A DNA stretch of 60,000 nucleotides, from assembly GCA_030704615.1 (NCBI GenBank), contig CM060733.1, forward strand, positions 59,584,001 through 59,644,000, in the 5' to 3' direction. Position numbers and translations under genes: made by a program. This DNA is from Takakia lepidozioides. Its lineage: Eukaryota; Streptophyta; Takakiopsida; Takakiales; Takakiaceae. Below are positions 1 to 10,250 of the stretch, in pieces (position 1 is the stretch's first letter; each line of letters opens with the position of its first letter). The notes under the pieces were generated by a model. The model was not told the DNA's origin. It saw only the letters and a program-made list of their open reading frames with translations, and searched no databases.

Positions 1-1753
1 ATGATCAGGAAGAAGCACTCAGAATCTACGAGCAAATGGAAGTAGAAGGTGTGAAGCCTGACAGGGTCATGTTCATTTATGTTCTCAATGTCTGTACGAA
101 CTTAGGAGCGCTGGAAAAGGGCAAGCAGGTCCATTCCGACATTCTGAAATTAGGAATTGCATCATATACTGGTACAGACAATGCCCTCATTAACATGTAT
201 GCCAAATGTGGGAGTATGAAAAATGCACACCAGATGTTCCAAATTATGGCTAAACCAGATGTGGTCTCATGGAGTGCAATGATTGCAGGATATGCTCAAC
301 ATGGATCTGGTACAGAGGCTTTCAAAATGTATGAGCAAATGCAACAGGAAGGGGTTATGCCCAACAGCATAACATTCATTTGCATTCTCAATGTATGTGC
401 CAGTGTAGGAGACCGGGAAAGGGCGAAGAGGTCCACGCTGACATAATGAAAGCTGGAACTTCTTCGTGTATTTAAGTGGAGAACAGCCTTCTTGACATGT
501 ATGCCAAATGTAGGAGCGTAAGAGATGCACATTAGGTTTTTGACAAAATGCCTGAACGAGATGTAGTCTCATGGAAGGCCATGATTACAAGATATGCTGA
601 GCATGGCTATGCTGAAGAGCTTTCATTAAGATACAAGCAAAATGGAACTGGACGCGATGACACCGAACAGGGTCACGTTTGTTTTCTATTGTCAATGCAT
701 GTACCAGTCTAGGGGCCCTGGAAAAGGGCACGCGGTTCCATGCTCATATTATCAAAGCTGGGGTTGTGTCATATATTAACTTGGACAATGCCCTTGTTAA
801 CATGTATGTCAAATGTGGGAGTATTCACGATGCACCTCAAGTGTTTGAAAATATGGTTCAGCAAGCATGGAATGCCATAATTGCAAAATATGCTCAGCAT
901 GGGTGTAGTACAGAGGCCTTCCAACTATTTGAACAGATGCAGCAGGAAGGCTTGAAGCCAGATGGTATCACCTTCGTTTCTCTTCTCTCTACTTGTAGGC
1001 ATGTAGGCCTGGTGGATGAAGGCCACCACTTGTTTGGTTCCATGAGTAGAGATCACGGCCTCACTCCTACAGTGGAGCATTTTTGCTGCATTGTGCACCT
1101 TCTTGGCCGTGTAGGCCGATGAATTGAGGCAGAAGAGTTCATCAACAAAATGCCAATTGAACCAGATGCTCTGGTTTGGGGGACCTTGCCTGCTGCTACC
1201 AGAATTCATGGGGATGTGGAGGTAGCAGAACATGTAGCAAAATCTCTTCTCAAGTGCGATCCCAACCACCCTGCAGCTTATGTGCTGCTATCCAACATCT
1301 ACGCCGCATCTGGCAGGTGGGATGATAAAGCAGAGGTGAGAAAATTGATGGATGACAGATGTGTCAGATTGAGCCAGGACAAAGCTATATTGAAGTCAAC
1401 GACCAGGTACATACATTTGTTCCAGAGGATGAAATGCATCCACGAATCAAAGAAATCCATGCTGAGCTGAAGATATTGTCTGGGCAGATGCAACAGGCCG
1501 GCATGTGCCTGACACACGCTCTGTATTGCATGATTTGGAGGTGGAGCAAAATGAGTTTTCTCTTTGCCACCACAGTGAGAGGCTGGCCATTGCTTTTGGG
1601 CTCATCAGCACCCCTGCAGGGATGTGTGGTGACTGCCACCACACTGCCACCAAGTTCATCTCACGAATTGTTGGGTGGACGGTTGTTGTACGGGATGCCA
1701 ACCGATTCCACCACTTTCAAGATGGGGTTTGTTCTTGTGGGGATTACTGGTGA
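1..1753 (+). pseudogene. PPR-DYW protein, 3' part, disrupted
   Basis: This is the 3' part of a PLS-class pentatricopeptide protein; it is open at the left window edge. Such proteins normally bind organellar RNA, and the DYW domain is the cytidine deaminase of C-to-U editing. PPR motifs are readable from base 3 (EALRIYEQM, INMYAKCGSM, PDVVSWSAMIAGYAQHG) and again from 679. An E domain follows at about 1,150-1,350, then E+ (GQSYIEVNDQVHTFV) and a DYW domain at 1,505-1,753. The DYW domain has the HSE deaminase signature, the zinc-ligand segment CGDCH and the terminal CGDYW. The reading frame changes at least three times (near 440-680, 1,355 and 1,500), and a single in-frame TGA lies at 1,120-1,122. 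I therefore call it a pseudogene. Introns could explain one break but not all of them. The DYW end itself looks well preserved, so decay is probably recent. Confidence 0.88.
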
Positions 1754-2239
1754 AACATAATATGCCATGGAGTGCAACAGTCACTGCTCTACTTTCTGTG
1801 AACTGCCCATGGTGATGCGCAACATTCAAGTTTGATGGTAGCAGTGGCATCACAGGAACAGCTCTCAATAGAACTGCGGTTTCCAAATGCTTGCATCGAT
1901 GGAGAAAGGGATCCTGAGAAAAATGGCGTACCCAAGCAGGTGTTTTATTTGGAAAATGTCCAACTTCACCAACCCTATTGAACACAGTCTAGGAAAACTG
2001 CCTACAGATCAGCATCTCTTTTGTTGGGTAAAATCTCAAGCTGCATTAACAAAGTTCTCTGGAGGAAAGATTGTTGTGGAAGTAATGATGCAAAGCCCTG
2101 CATAACCAGGGAGAGGGTTTGCAGATTAGTAATGGTGCTACAAATACTTCAGAATATGTAGGTGGATAGTCATTGAGATCTTGAAGAAATTCCCATGGGG
2201 AGGGGTGGTGGCCAAACCTTCTTGAGTATCCTTAAGATA
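1754..2239. other. intergenic, nothing recognised
   Basis: This is the 3' flank of the PPR-DYW pseudogene. A short open frame at 1,887-2,105 has no recognisable motif. I see no RNA gene or repeat. Confidence 0.4.
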
Positions 2240-3135
2240 TGGGCCAGCCAAGCAGCTTTGGAATGATGACAGGGTGGCATGGATCCAGTGAGCCAATTGT
2301 TTCTTCAAATGCCTGAAAGTAATGTGTTCTCATTCACATGTTGAAAGAGCTCACATGCCCCTCATCGGGCCACTGATGAGTAGGTTTTGCAAGCATTGAA
2401 GCTTTGTTGTCATCCTGAGTGCATGCACTAGCCCGGCAGCTCCGGAAAGGCAGCCTTGCGTGTGCAAGCCTTGCAACTCTAGAAAAACGTGAAGAGGTGC
2501 ACGGCGACATTGTCAGAGCTGCAATTGTACCAAATGTCATTTTAACAATGCTCTCGTGGACAATGCACGTGCAGGCCTGGGAGCTCTGGAAAAGGGGAAA
2601 GAGGTCCATGGTGACATCGTCAAAGCTGGAATTGTACCACATGTCATCCTGAACACTGTCCTGGTGGACATGTATGCAAAATGTGGGTGCATTAAGGATG
2701 CGAAGGGAGTTTTCACCACTATGGCTGACCGAGATGTGGTGTCGTGGATTGCGATGCTTGCAGGGTGTGCACAGCAGGGGCGCAGGATGGAGGCCTTGGA
2801 GACCTATGAGCAAATGATGGGGAAGGGGTGAAGCCCGACCACATCACGTTTGTATGTGTTTGCAGTGCGTGTGCAAGCCTGGCAGCCCCTGAGGTGCATG
2901 GTTGCATCGCCTAAGCTGGAATTGTACCAGATGTGATTCTGAACAATACCCTCGTGGACATGTATGCCAAATGTGGGAGCATTGAGAATGCGGAGGGAGT
3001 GTTCAACAATATGGCCGAACAAAATGTGGTGTTGTGAAATGCGATGATCGCAGGATATGCCCAACATGATTGTCATAGGGAGGTCCTGCAACTATTTGAA
3101 GGAATGCAAAAAAAACGGGGCTTGAAGCATCAGTA
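2240..3135 (+). pseudogene. PPR gene relic 2
   Basis: These are degenerate PPR motifs in several frames. A weak start near 2,260-2,330 reads like 'MPESNVFSF'. A damaged repeat follows at 2,440-2,540, then a clean block at 2,556-2,831 (GKEVHGDIVKAGIVPHVILN, VDMYAKCGCIKDAKGVF, RDVVSW). After a frameshift comes another block at 2,832-3,110 ending GYAQHDCHREVLQLFEGM. The wording is very close to the PPR gene at 31,440-37,320, including the rare 'CHREVLQLFEGM', so the two are paralogous copies. There is no E or DYW end here; the copy stops at about 3,135. Confidence 0.8.
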
Positions 3136-3948
3136 TTGACACATTGGTAGTACATGTGTGGGCTCGTCTTACACAGGAGTTAATGACGCAATTTTGATGG
3201 ACATTCACATATTTGGCTAGATTTGCATGTGATCTCACACTGGAAGGTTCGTCAATGAGTTATTTCAACTGCCTGCTGTTGTAACATGGGCGGAAGCGTT
3301 GTTTGCACGGATGAATTCAGACAAAGAAGTTGACACTGGATACAACCCGCTAAGGGGGCCAGTGGACCCAAAGCATCATGTTTCTTGTGAAATCCCTCAC
3401 GCTGATAGCTTTCCTTCTTATGATCCCGCCTTGTCGAGAAGGTGTGGAAGGAAAGTATGATAGCTACCTCTCAGGGAGAGCTCAAATCAGCTGCAGTGGA
3501 ACTTCGAGAGAAAACAACGTAATTTTGAGTTTTTGGTGGTGCTTGCTATTCGTGTTGCTAGGACTAACCATGACCAAACAGCATTGACCAAGGAAGTCAA
3601 TGACTTGCAAATGTCCGGGACTGATGTCATGTAGAAAGAAACAGAGGAGTATTGGGGACTGGTGGAGGACCAGTTCCTGCTGCCGTAGGTTGGGGTTTAG
3701 CTTTGTGGGTTGTGGAGATACGACGCTACGAATGTATTGGTCTTTGAAGCTAGCCTAGTCCCTCTATTTTTTGTCTTCTAAAAGGCTGCTGGATGCCCTA
3801 AACCATCCCCATGGCTTGACATTGTCCTCTCTTCACCCACATCTTTTTCAGCCTCTTCACTCAACCTACACTTCATCCGAGCTGAGCTTCTGGTTATCTA
3901 GCAATTTGCCCCTAGTCCCAATGGAATCTGACCAACCGCCGTTGATGA
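3136..3948. other. unassigned flank between PPR relic 2 and E1
   Basis: A short frame at 3,378-3,587 begins with a hydrophobic stretch, but overlapping frames show equally weak coding signal. A charged, coiled-coil-like string can be read around 3,480-3,690 across several stops. I recognise no family. The last bases (3,945-3,948, ATGA) may be the target duplication of the inserted gypsy element. Confidence 0.35.
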
Positions 3949-4441
3949 TGTCGTGTGCATACATATCGCTACACAACTACATCGCTGTCCAAAACCATAC
4001 AACACATGTGCACACCCCACACTAGTATACCACTAGTCCACCACTAGTCCAACCACTAGGCTACAACTAGTCAGTCACTAGGCTGCCACTATGCTGCCCA
4101 CTATGGCAGTCACTAGTCCACACAATGATAAAGAATAGGAATACAAACACGAGTTCACAAATCTGAAGCATAAACTTATGCATATATAACCTCATCACTC
4201 AAATACAAGTCAAGCCAAGTGCACCCCACGCCATGGGGAATCCACACTACGGCGCCATAGCTAGGCGCGGTGAGGCTCAACTCGAGAAAGATGAGCCTCC
4301 CGCACTTGCCGTGAAGATAACCACTCCAGGGCCTAAATCTGCCTTGACCCCTGGATTGACACTTGGGCCAATCCCAAATGTCAATATGTAAAAACTAGCT
4401 ATTTCCTAGCTAGTTTCACACTAGTGGCAAATAACTTGACA
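3949..4441 (-). repeat. LTR-like unit bounded by TGTC...GACA
   Basis: This 493-bp unit starts TGTCGTGTGC and ends AACTTGACA, with 4-bp inverted tips. The left 177 bp are a run of short 'CCACTAGTCC' type repeats. This part recurs at 4,444-4,650 and 43,977-44,168. The right 316 bp, with a TATA-like GCATATATAACC, recur at 28,612-28,928. The unit is probably a long terminal repeat, or a shortened one, of the E1 family. The reading sense is minus, as for E1. The following 'GC' then restarts TGTCGTGCGC at 4,444, an odd tandem arrangement discussed in the findings. Confidence 0.6.
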
Positions 4442-4443
4442 GC

Positions 4444-4902
4444 TGTCGTGCGCATACATATCGCTACACAACTACATCGCTGTCCAAAACCACACAACAC
4501 ATGTGCACACCACACACTAGTATACCACTAGTCCACCACTAGTCCAGCCACTAGTCCAGCCACTAGTCCACTACTAGGCTACAACTAGTCAGTCACTAGG
4601 CTGCCACTATGCTGCCCACTATGGCAGTCACTAGTCCACACAATCGCCTCCCTAGCTGGTGCTTAGGTCCCTCTAAGTCCAGGTAGCCACAAGATGTGAT
4701 AGTGACCATAGCCTCACTAAGTCCTCCACCACTATCCCTACTACACTCAAACTCGATAGATCAAGAGGCCGGGTGCAAGAGTTGCCCCATCGTTAGTCGC
4801 CGTCTTGCAACCTGTGAACTTGAGCTTGGGATCTCATGTATTGACTCCTATGAGCTTGGCCTCCCATGTCTTATTAGCTGCCTCAAGTCATGTCCACTGC
4901 CA
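4444..4902 (-). other. E1 3' untranslated end with CACTAGTCC repeats
   Basis: This is the non-coding 3' end of E1, after the PHD-finger stop. Positions 4,444-4,650 repeat the left half of the LTR-like unit (many CACTAGTCC steps). Positions 4,650-4,900 are unique apart from the matching part of E2 (44,168-44,422). Confidence 0.6.
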
Positions 4903-5508
4903 CTATCCCAAGCAGTGTGGACACAACCAATCTCCGTCAGGAACCTTCTCAAGAGGTGGTGTCAAGCATCCCATATGCCAACCCCTTGAGCATCGATCAC
5001 ACACCATCATGGTGGCTGCCCCTTTGGCAGACCCACAGAGCATGCACCTCAAACCTGCAGGTACCACTGCCAAGTTTGGGTCAACTCTGCCATCGACATT
5101 GGGAAGGTGACATGGCGCACAATTACGCACATGGTCCTTCCAAGTCATGCCATCCCGACCCTCCAAGATCAGGACCCCTGAGGGCAACACCTCTCGAACC
5201 CTCAGAATAACACGCCCTGCAGTAACATCCAGAGTCGTAGGAGCAGTCTGCTGCAAATAAACATAGTCACCAGGGCTAAACCTCCACCCACGTATAGTGG
5301 CATACCTCAACGTATCACGGTGCTGTGCAATGGCAAGGTTCTCAAAAGCCATGGGCATGACTTTCTTGAACAACTGCACGCTAATCACATGCACGTACCC
5401 ACACGTCCGGATCGTCAAGGTTAAGGACTTGAGCAGTGTCCCTACGAATGGCTGCAGGCAAATCCGGCTCTCGGCCAAAGAGAAGGAAATATGGTGAGAA
5501 GGAGGCAA
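4903..5508 (-). CDS. integrase C-terminal part with PHD finger (E1)
   Basis: This is the last part of the E1 polyprotein. A basic SH3-like integrase C-terminal region (RGWRFSPGDYVYLQ ... ILRVREV) is followed by a complete PHD finger in the final 50 residues. The zinc ligands are visible as C4HC3: Cys155, Cys158, Cys170, Cys173, His178, Cys181, Cys196 and Cys199 of this 201-residue frame, with the usual Trp194 two residues before the last CxxC. PHD fingers commonly read the histone H3 tail. Many plant gypsy elements carry a chromodomain in this place, so a PHD finger may serve the same purpose, guiding integration to a chromatin state. The first about 40 residues are in a shifted frame relative to the integrase core. 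The equivalent in E2 (44,423-44,696) keeps all eight ligands. Confidence 0.85.
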   Translation of the reverse strand: MPPSHHISFSLAESRICLQPFVGTLLKSLTLTIRTCGYVHVISVQLFKKVMPMAFENLAIAQHRDTLRYATIRGWRFSPGDYVYLQQTAPTTLDVTAGRVILRVREVLPSGVLILEGRDGMTWKDHVRNCAPCHLPNVDGRVDPNLAVVPAGLRCMLCGSAKGAATMMVCDRCSRGWHMGCLTPPLEKVPDGDWLCPHCLG

Positions 5509-6430
5509 GTGATGCTTGTTTGTTGAACCTGTAGCCCATGGCTAACCAAGGAACCTGAAGATCCCAATCTCCTAGGTGTCCCTTCTGTAAGCCATACTTG
5601 CGCAAACCCCTCTTCACCGTCTGAACAACTCTCTCTGCTAAGCCATCGGCCTCAGGATGATCCCGAGAAGTGGTGCGGTGGTCTATCAAGGCTTTATCAC
5701 ACAAAGCTTGAAACTCCCCCAAAAACTCTCTCCCTTGGTCCGTGAGTACCTCAGCTGGAGAACCAAATTGGCTAAGCACACGATCCAAGAATGCATACGC
5801 AGCCCCCTCACTAGCCTTGTCAGGCAATGAAACCAACTCAATCCACTTGGAGAAGTGCTCCACCATCACCAACACATATCTGTGGTGGCGCATAGTCAGT
5901 GACAACGGTCCTGCGAAGTCAAGACTCCACCTGTAGCCCAATCCCATGATTGGTAAAGGATGCAACTATGGTGTAGGGGCGTTGAATGAAGCACGCACCC
6001 TGTCACACACCATGCACCTAGCCACGAACTGTTGCACCTCTGTATGCATACCACGCCACCAATACTGCCCTGCAGTAAACTGTGAGTACGTCGCACTCCA
6101 AAATGCCCCAACTCCTCATGGGAATGCCGCACTAACCGTGCACGCTGTGTGGGGTAGGCACAATCCTCACCCGACATCTCCCCAACTCGAAGTAGGTGGT
6201 ATCCCCTCCCACTTGAACCTCTTGGCTCGTTGCAGGATCCGATCCCTCTCCCTGGCAGTCACAATGGCTGCCGTGTCTCCTGTGCGGAGGTAGTCCAACA
6301 CAGCCGAATCCTCATGTATATCTCTGGCACCACCTAGCTCATCACTAGCCTCAGGGTCCTCAGACACTCCGTCTACAGTCATCCCTGTTGTAGGTCCAAT
6401 CTGACCTCCCGATGCCAAGATACACAAAAA
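5381..6430 (-). pseudogene. integrase, zinc-binding and catalytic domains (E1)
   Basis: Retroviral-type integrase. An HHCC zinc-binding region is spread over two frames (about 6,180-5,990: RHSHEELGHFGVRRTHSLLQ, then CMVCDRV). The catalytic core is open at 5,381-5,965, where the acidic triad can be read as Asp16 (SLDFAGP), Asp76 (LTDQGREF) and Glu111 (DGLAERVVQ) of that frame. It joins cDNA to the host chromosome. At least two frameshifts separate the parts, and the core drifts out of frame with the C-terminal PHD section near 5,390. The linker to RNase H (about 6,430-6,250) is acidic. Confidence 0.85.
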
Positions 6431-6459
6431 TGCAGATGCGTGCCATCCCGCACCATCTC

Positions 6460-6900
6460 CTCGTCCGTCTCACCATGCCACCGAGCTCCAGTGTCATCCT
6501 GCTGGCTCATGCATGGATTGCGACTCAATCCATCCGCATCCCGATTGACCAAACCCGGTCGATGCACAACCTGAAAGTCATACTCCTGGAGTATAAGTGC
6601 CCACCGTGCAAGCTTCCCCGTAAGCTTGTCTGACTCCATCAACCACTTGAGTGGCTGGTGATCCGTGACAAGGGTGAAAAATTGCCGTATAGATAGCACC
6701 TGAAGTGTGCCACGGCCCACACTGCAGCTAAGCACTCTCCCTCATATGAGCTGTACTTAGCCTCTGCAGCGTTGTTCGAGCGGCTAGCGTAAGCCACTAC
6801 GAACTCTCTTCCCTCATCATCCACCTGTGTGAGCACCGCTCCAAGCCCAGCATGCTCCAATCCGTATGCAGCTGAAAGGGACGCCCCCTGATAGGTCGTC
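6460..6900 (-). pseudogene. RNase H domain (E1)
   Basis: RNase H of the gypsy type, fused downstream of reverse transcriptase. Readable parts are the first catalytic Asp in HTDWSMLGLGAVL (about 6,860-6,880, one frame), the Glu in YEGECLAAVWAVAHF (about 6,750) and the Asp in VTDHQPLKWLMESD (about 6,660), ending with HRPGLVNRDADGLSR. It degrades the RNA strand during cDNA synthesis. Small indels split it into three frames. Confidence 0.85.
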
Positions 6901-7003
6901 TCAAGATAGGCGCCGAGGTCAACCTCGCCTTGAGCTCTTGAAAAGCTCGTTCCTCTTCCTCCTGGTCCACCTTGGTCTCTTGGTTAGAGCCTTTGCAATG
7001 GTA

Positions 7004-7935
7004 CTATCCCTTGACAAACCGTCTATAATAGTTTGCCAACCCCATGAAAGCTCGAACTCGGCTCACATCCGTGGGGCGTGGAATTTGTGCAATGGCCTCT
7101 ACCTTAGTCTGCTGTACCCCCAATCCTCCAGGATATATCATGTGACCCAGATACTCAATCTGGTTGTGGAAAAACTTGCACTTCCCCGGATGCAACTTCA
7201 ATCCGTGCGCTCTCAAGCGCTCCAATACCACCTGAAGGTGTCTCTCATGCTCCTCCATCGTAACACTAAAGATGATGATGTCATCTATGTAGCACCGAGC
7301 AAAGTCCACCCCTGCTAGAATCCTATCCATGACTCTCTGAAACTCTGCAGGAGCATTCTTAAGCCCAAATGGTAAGAACCGCCACTGATATAGGCAATCC
7401 TTGCCGTGCTCATTGATCCCCCAGAATGCCGTCTTCTGCTTGTCCGCCTCCTTGATTGGCAACTGGTGATATCCGGATCGTAAATCCAAAGTGCTAAAGG
7501 CCTTAGCATGCCCGATGGCATCAAAGATCTCCTCTGGTGTTGGCATGGCATACTTATCGGACTTGGTCTGACGATTTACAGGCCGGTAATCACCGCACAT
7601 ACGTCTCTCCGTCCAATTGCCATAGACATCCTTCTTGGCTGGCATCACTGTGGCTGAAGCATACTCTCCACCAGAGAGCTCCACCAAACCTGCCTCCCAG
7701 AGATCTTGAGTCCTCATCTGAATCAAAGACCTCTCCATGTCACTGTATCTATAGGGTCTCCGAAAGATTGGCGTGTCAGTGGCCAACTCAATACGATCTC
7801 TTGACCCTTCAGTGCTCCCAAGTCCTTCAAACTGAAGGCAAAGCAATTCCTGTAAGCCCTCAGGAACCGCCGTATACGTCGTCTCTCTCCTCCGGTGACA
7901 ATGGGTCCAATGTCAGGGCTCCCAATTGTCCTCCG
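7004..7935 (-). CDS. reverse transcriptase domain (E1)
   Basis: This is the best preserved stretch of E1: 280 residues are open at 7,004-7,846. Ty3/gypsy reverse transcriptase motifs appear in order: FSTLDLRSGYHQL with catalytic Asp121, FLPFGLKNAPAEFQRVMD, then the active site YIDDIIIF (Tyr186 to Asp189), KCKFF and the thumb-side IEYLGHMI and FMGLANYYRRFVKG. The N-terminal part (LRAYRNCFAFSLKDL) continues in another frame to about 7,935. It follows the methyltransferase without a clear boundary, so the linker at about 7,940-8,270, rich in Glu, probably holds a processing site. It is part of the polyprotein, so the internal Met is not a true start. Confidence 0.93.
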
Positions 7936-8269
7936 TAACTGCAACCTTAAGTCCAGTGGGCTTAGAGGTAGAGGACGCGTCCAGTGGTTGCTATGTTGCA
8001 ACCTCTTGAGCAGTACTCCCCGCCTGCTCAGTCAATGACAAGGCCTCATCCTGCCCCATCATCTCATCCTTGAGGACCTCCTCAACCCGAGAAGAATCCC
8101 CAACCTCATCCATCACAGCCGCCTTGGCTGCCAACTCCCTCTGAACCTCGAGCACCTCCCACGTGTGCCATGGATGCATGCACCCCGTGGTCCTCACATG
8201 CTCGCCCCCACTCACTGCCTGTACCGTCTCGGTAGGCAGAGAGACCATTGAGGGAAGTGTATTCCGCAC

Positions 8270-9290
8270 TCTGCGTTGCTCAGCCAGAGCCAAGCTGATA
8301 ATCCAGGTCAAGCAATTGAGATCCATTGCTTGCCCCAACACTTGACGACGTGATGCCTCAGAAAGAGACGACACGTGGTACCAGTGGTAAAACCCATTGC
8401 CCGCTCACGCTCGTCAGCATTAGGCTCCACTAACTACTGCTGCAACTGAGCATCCCACAGGAGGCCAGGTCCACTATCCCGGAAAGCATGCGATCCTGGG
8501 AAGCTGAGCAGTGTAGGTAATGCTGCTCGTGGTTGACCCACCTTGTTGACCACTGCCAAAGGCAAAACGGTCATCGTGTCTCACACGCTGAGACTGCCTC
8601 CCTGTGTCCAGAATGTTATCCACTGTGAGATGTGCTGGCCGCTGCACCCCATCAAATGCACGCTTGAGCAGTGCGGGTGGCATCAAGTTAGTCCACCATA
8701 GCCGTGGACGATGAGCCCGTGACCCCACTGTAGCTGCATCTAGCAACACTGCTGACCCAAGCCACGACCGGACTTGATGCACACTGGCCATCACCCTGGC
8801 CCGAGAATCGCCCATCAGTGGCACATTCTCCAAGATGTATGCTGGAGATACAGCTTGATGAAGCTGCAAGTGGCGCAAAACCCGCACCATCTCCCAAAAC
8901 AGACCCGACCTCGAGTCTCGCAATCCATTGCCATGCCCGGCTGATGAATGCCCTTGGCAGGGCCAACCTGCCACTACCAGATCAATGGAGCCAACCCGCT
9001 CCAAATCCTGCGCCCCCAGCAACGAAATGTCTGCTGGCAAGGCCTGCTGATATCCACGAATTGCAGACACCGACAACAACTCAGGGTACCGCTGCACCAA
9101 CTGAGCAACATGGCGAAGTGAAACGCGTCGTGCAGTCTCATCCCTCTCCACATACAGGTAACGCCGAACTCGTACACCTGCTGTAACACAGCAGCCAATC
9201 CGGTGCTGATCCCGCCAAACAAGTCCAGAAGACAAATGCCTTCATCCGGATACTGCCACACAATAGGTGTGGTGTCCAATGGAGACAACT
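8270..9290 (-). pseudogene. C5 cytosine DNA methyltransferase domain (E1)
   Basis: A C5-cytosine methyltransferase module of about 335 residues between protease and reverse transcriptase. Motif I is LLDLFGGISTGL (about 9,240-9,200, SAM binding), motif II is YVERD, and motif IV is GWPCQGHSS with the catalytic Cys codon at 8,957-8,959. Motif VI is YILENVP and motif VIII is SRAHRPRLWW. A motif IX-like ADERERAMGF lies near 8,400 and a motif X-like RRQVLGQAMDLNCLTW near 8,300. Motif order is the normal I to X, so it is not DRM-type. 'FGGISTGL', 'RYLYVERDETARRV', 'SGLFWEMVRVL' and 'DAATVGSRAHRPRLWW' resemble DNMT3 more than MET1/CMT, although it has PCQ where animal DNMT3 has PCN. A 253-residue frame (8,474-9,235) covers motifs II to VIII intact. 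Frameshifts after motif I and before motif IX inactivate this copy. C5 methyltransferases carried by retrotransposons are known from dinoflagellates and charophyte algae. Confidence 0.88.
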
Positions 9291-9960
9291 GAGGTGGTCC
9301 TGGTGCAATCCCCCACTCTCCTCCTCTCCTGACGGTACAAAAGCCTCCACCCAGGCTTGTTGCACCCGTCGATCAGCATCCCGCTGCAAATCCTTGCTCG
9401 TGCCCCACAATGGAGTCTGAGCAACCATGGTAGGCAACTCCGCCATACCATACATGTCATCCTGCTCTCCCGGAGGTGGTACATCCTCTGAATGAGCATT
9501 GCCCTCAAGCAACTCTCTAGGCCAACTCACTGCCGCTGTGAATGCTGCTAGTGTCGGCATCTTGCCTCGCTGGGCAACCGCAACTCCTCCTATGAACGTC
9601 ACAGGGAGCTGCACACGCCGGCCCTCCCCTGACCATGCAGGCCTATAGGAAGCTGACTCCTCCCAAAAATCCAGGGTGAAGCCCATGGGGTACAACACTG
9701 CCCCACCAACCAGGACATCGTATAGACTGCGTCTGTCACAATGGCCTTGGCTCGCATCACTGAGCCATCTGTAGGGTGATCCGGCCGTAGTCTGATAGCC
9801 AACTCATGCCGTGTCATGCCCCGAGCCTGCTCCGATCCTCCCAGAGACGTCTGTATCTGGAAAGGACAAGGCTCCATATCCGCCTCCGTGAGGCCCAAGC
9901 CTGCAATAGCAGCTCTGCCAGCATCAATGGCTGAGCTCCCGAGTCCAACAAGACCCGCAG
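9291..9960 (-). pseudogene. protease-to-methyltransferase linker (E1)
   Basis: Polyprotein stretch after the aspartic protease core, readable in pieces as RLRPDHPTDGSVMRAKAIVTDAV, GFTLDFW, RRVQLPVTFIGGVAVAQRGKMPTLAAF and DLQRDADRRVQQAWVEAFVPSGEEESG. It probably includes the C-terminal half of the protease. The same pieces recur in E2 at about 51,100-51,540. I recognise no further catalytic motif. Confidence 0.6.
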
Positions 9961-10250
9961 TGGCCGGTACCTCTTGCCTGCCGGTCCACTCAAACAGAAA
10001 ATGCATCCTGGTTGTCTAACATGACAACTCCAGGTGTCACCATGGCGCGCTCAATGGCTGGCCTAGCTGGCAGCTCCATCAACCTGGCAGCTTGCCATGG
10101 CGCCGCCGTGGCAGTCTTGACCCTCAAATCCGAGGATCCCTCCGGCACTACACCTCCCACTATCTCCGCAGAAGATGAAGTAACCTCCCCACTCTCACAG
10201 AGTGTAGCTGCCAGCCTGAACACCTCAGCTGGTTTTACCCGGCGTCGCAA
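9900..10250 (-). pseudogene. aspartic protease region (E1)
   Basis: N-terminal protease flank (VVMLDNQDAFSV) followed by the catalytic region. In E2 the core reads RPLRVLLDSGAQPLMLGRAA with the DSGA active site. Here a small indel shifts the frame so that the same DNA reads LVGLGSSAIDAG. The enzyme would cleave the gag-pol precursor. It is damaged in E1, and the function is inferred from the E2 copy. Confidence 0.7.

Noticed and set aside
1120-1122. In-frame TGA as a recoded codon or RNA-edited position
   Set aside because: Other frameshifts in the same gene make simple pseudogene decay the better explanation; U-to-C editing acts on organellar, not nuclear, transcripts.
3378-3587. Small membrane-type protein
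   Set aside because: Only a short hydrophobic stretch in one of several weak overlapping frames; no homologue recognised.
8818-9186. Plus-strand open frames over the methyltransferase (also over gag and RT)
   Set aside because: They are shadows of the minus-strand polyprotein, where the motifs are clear.
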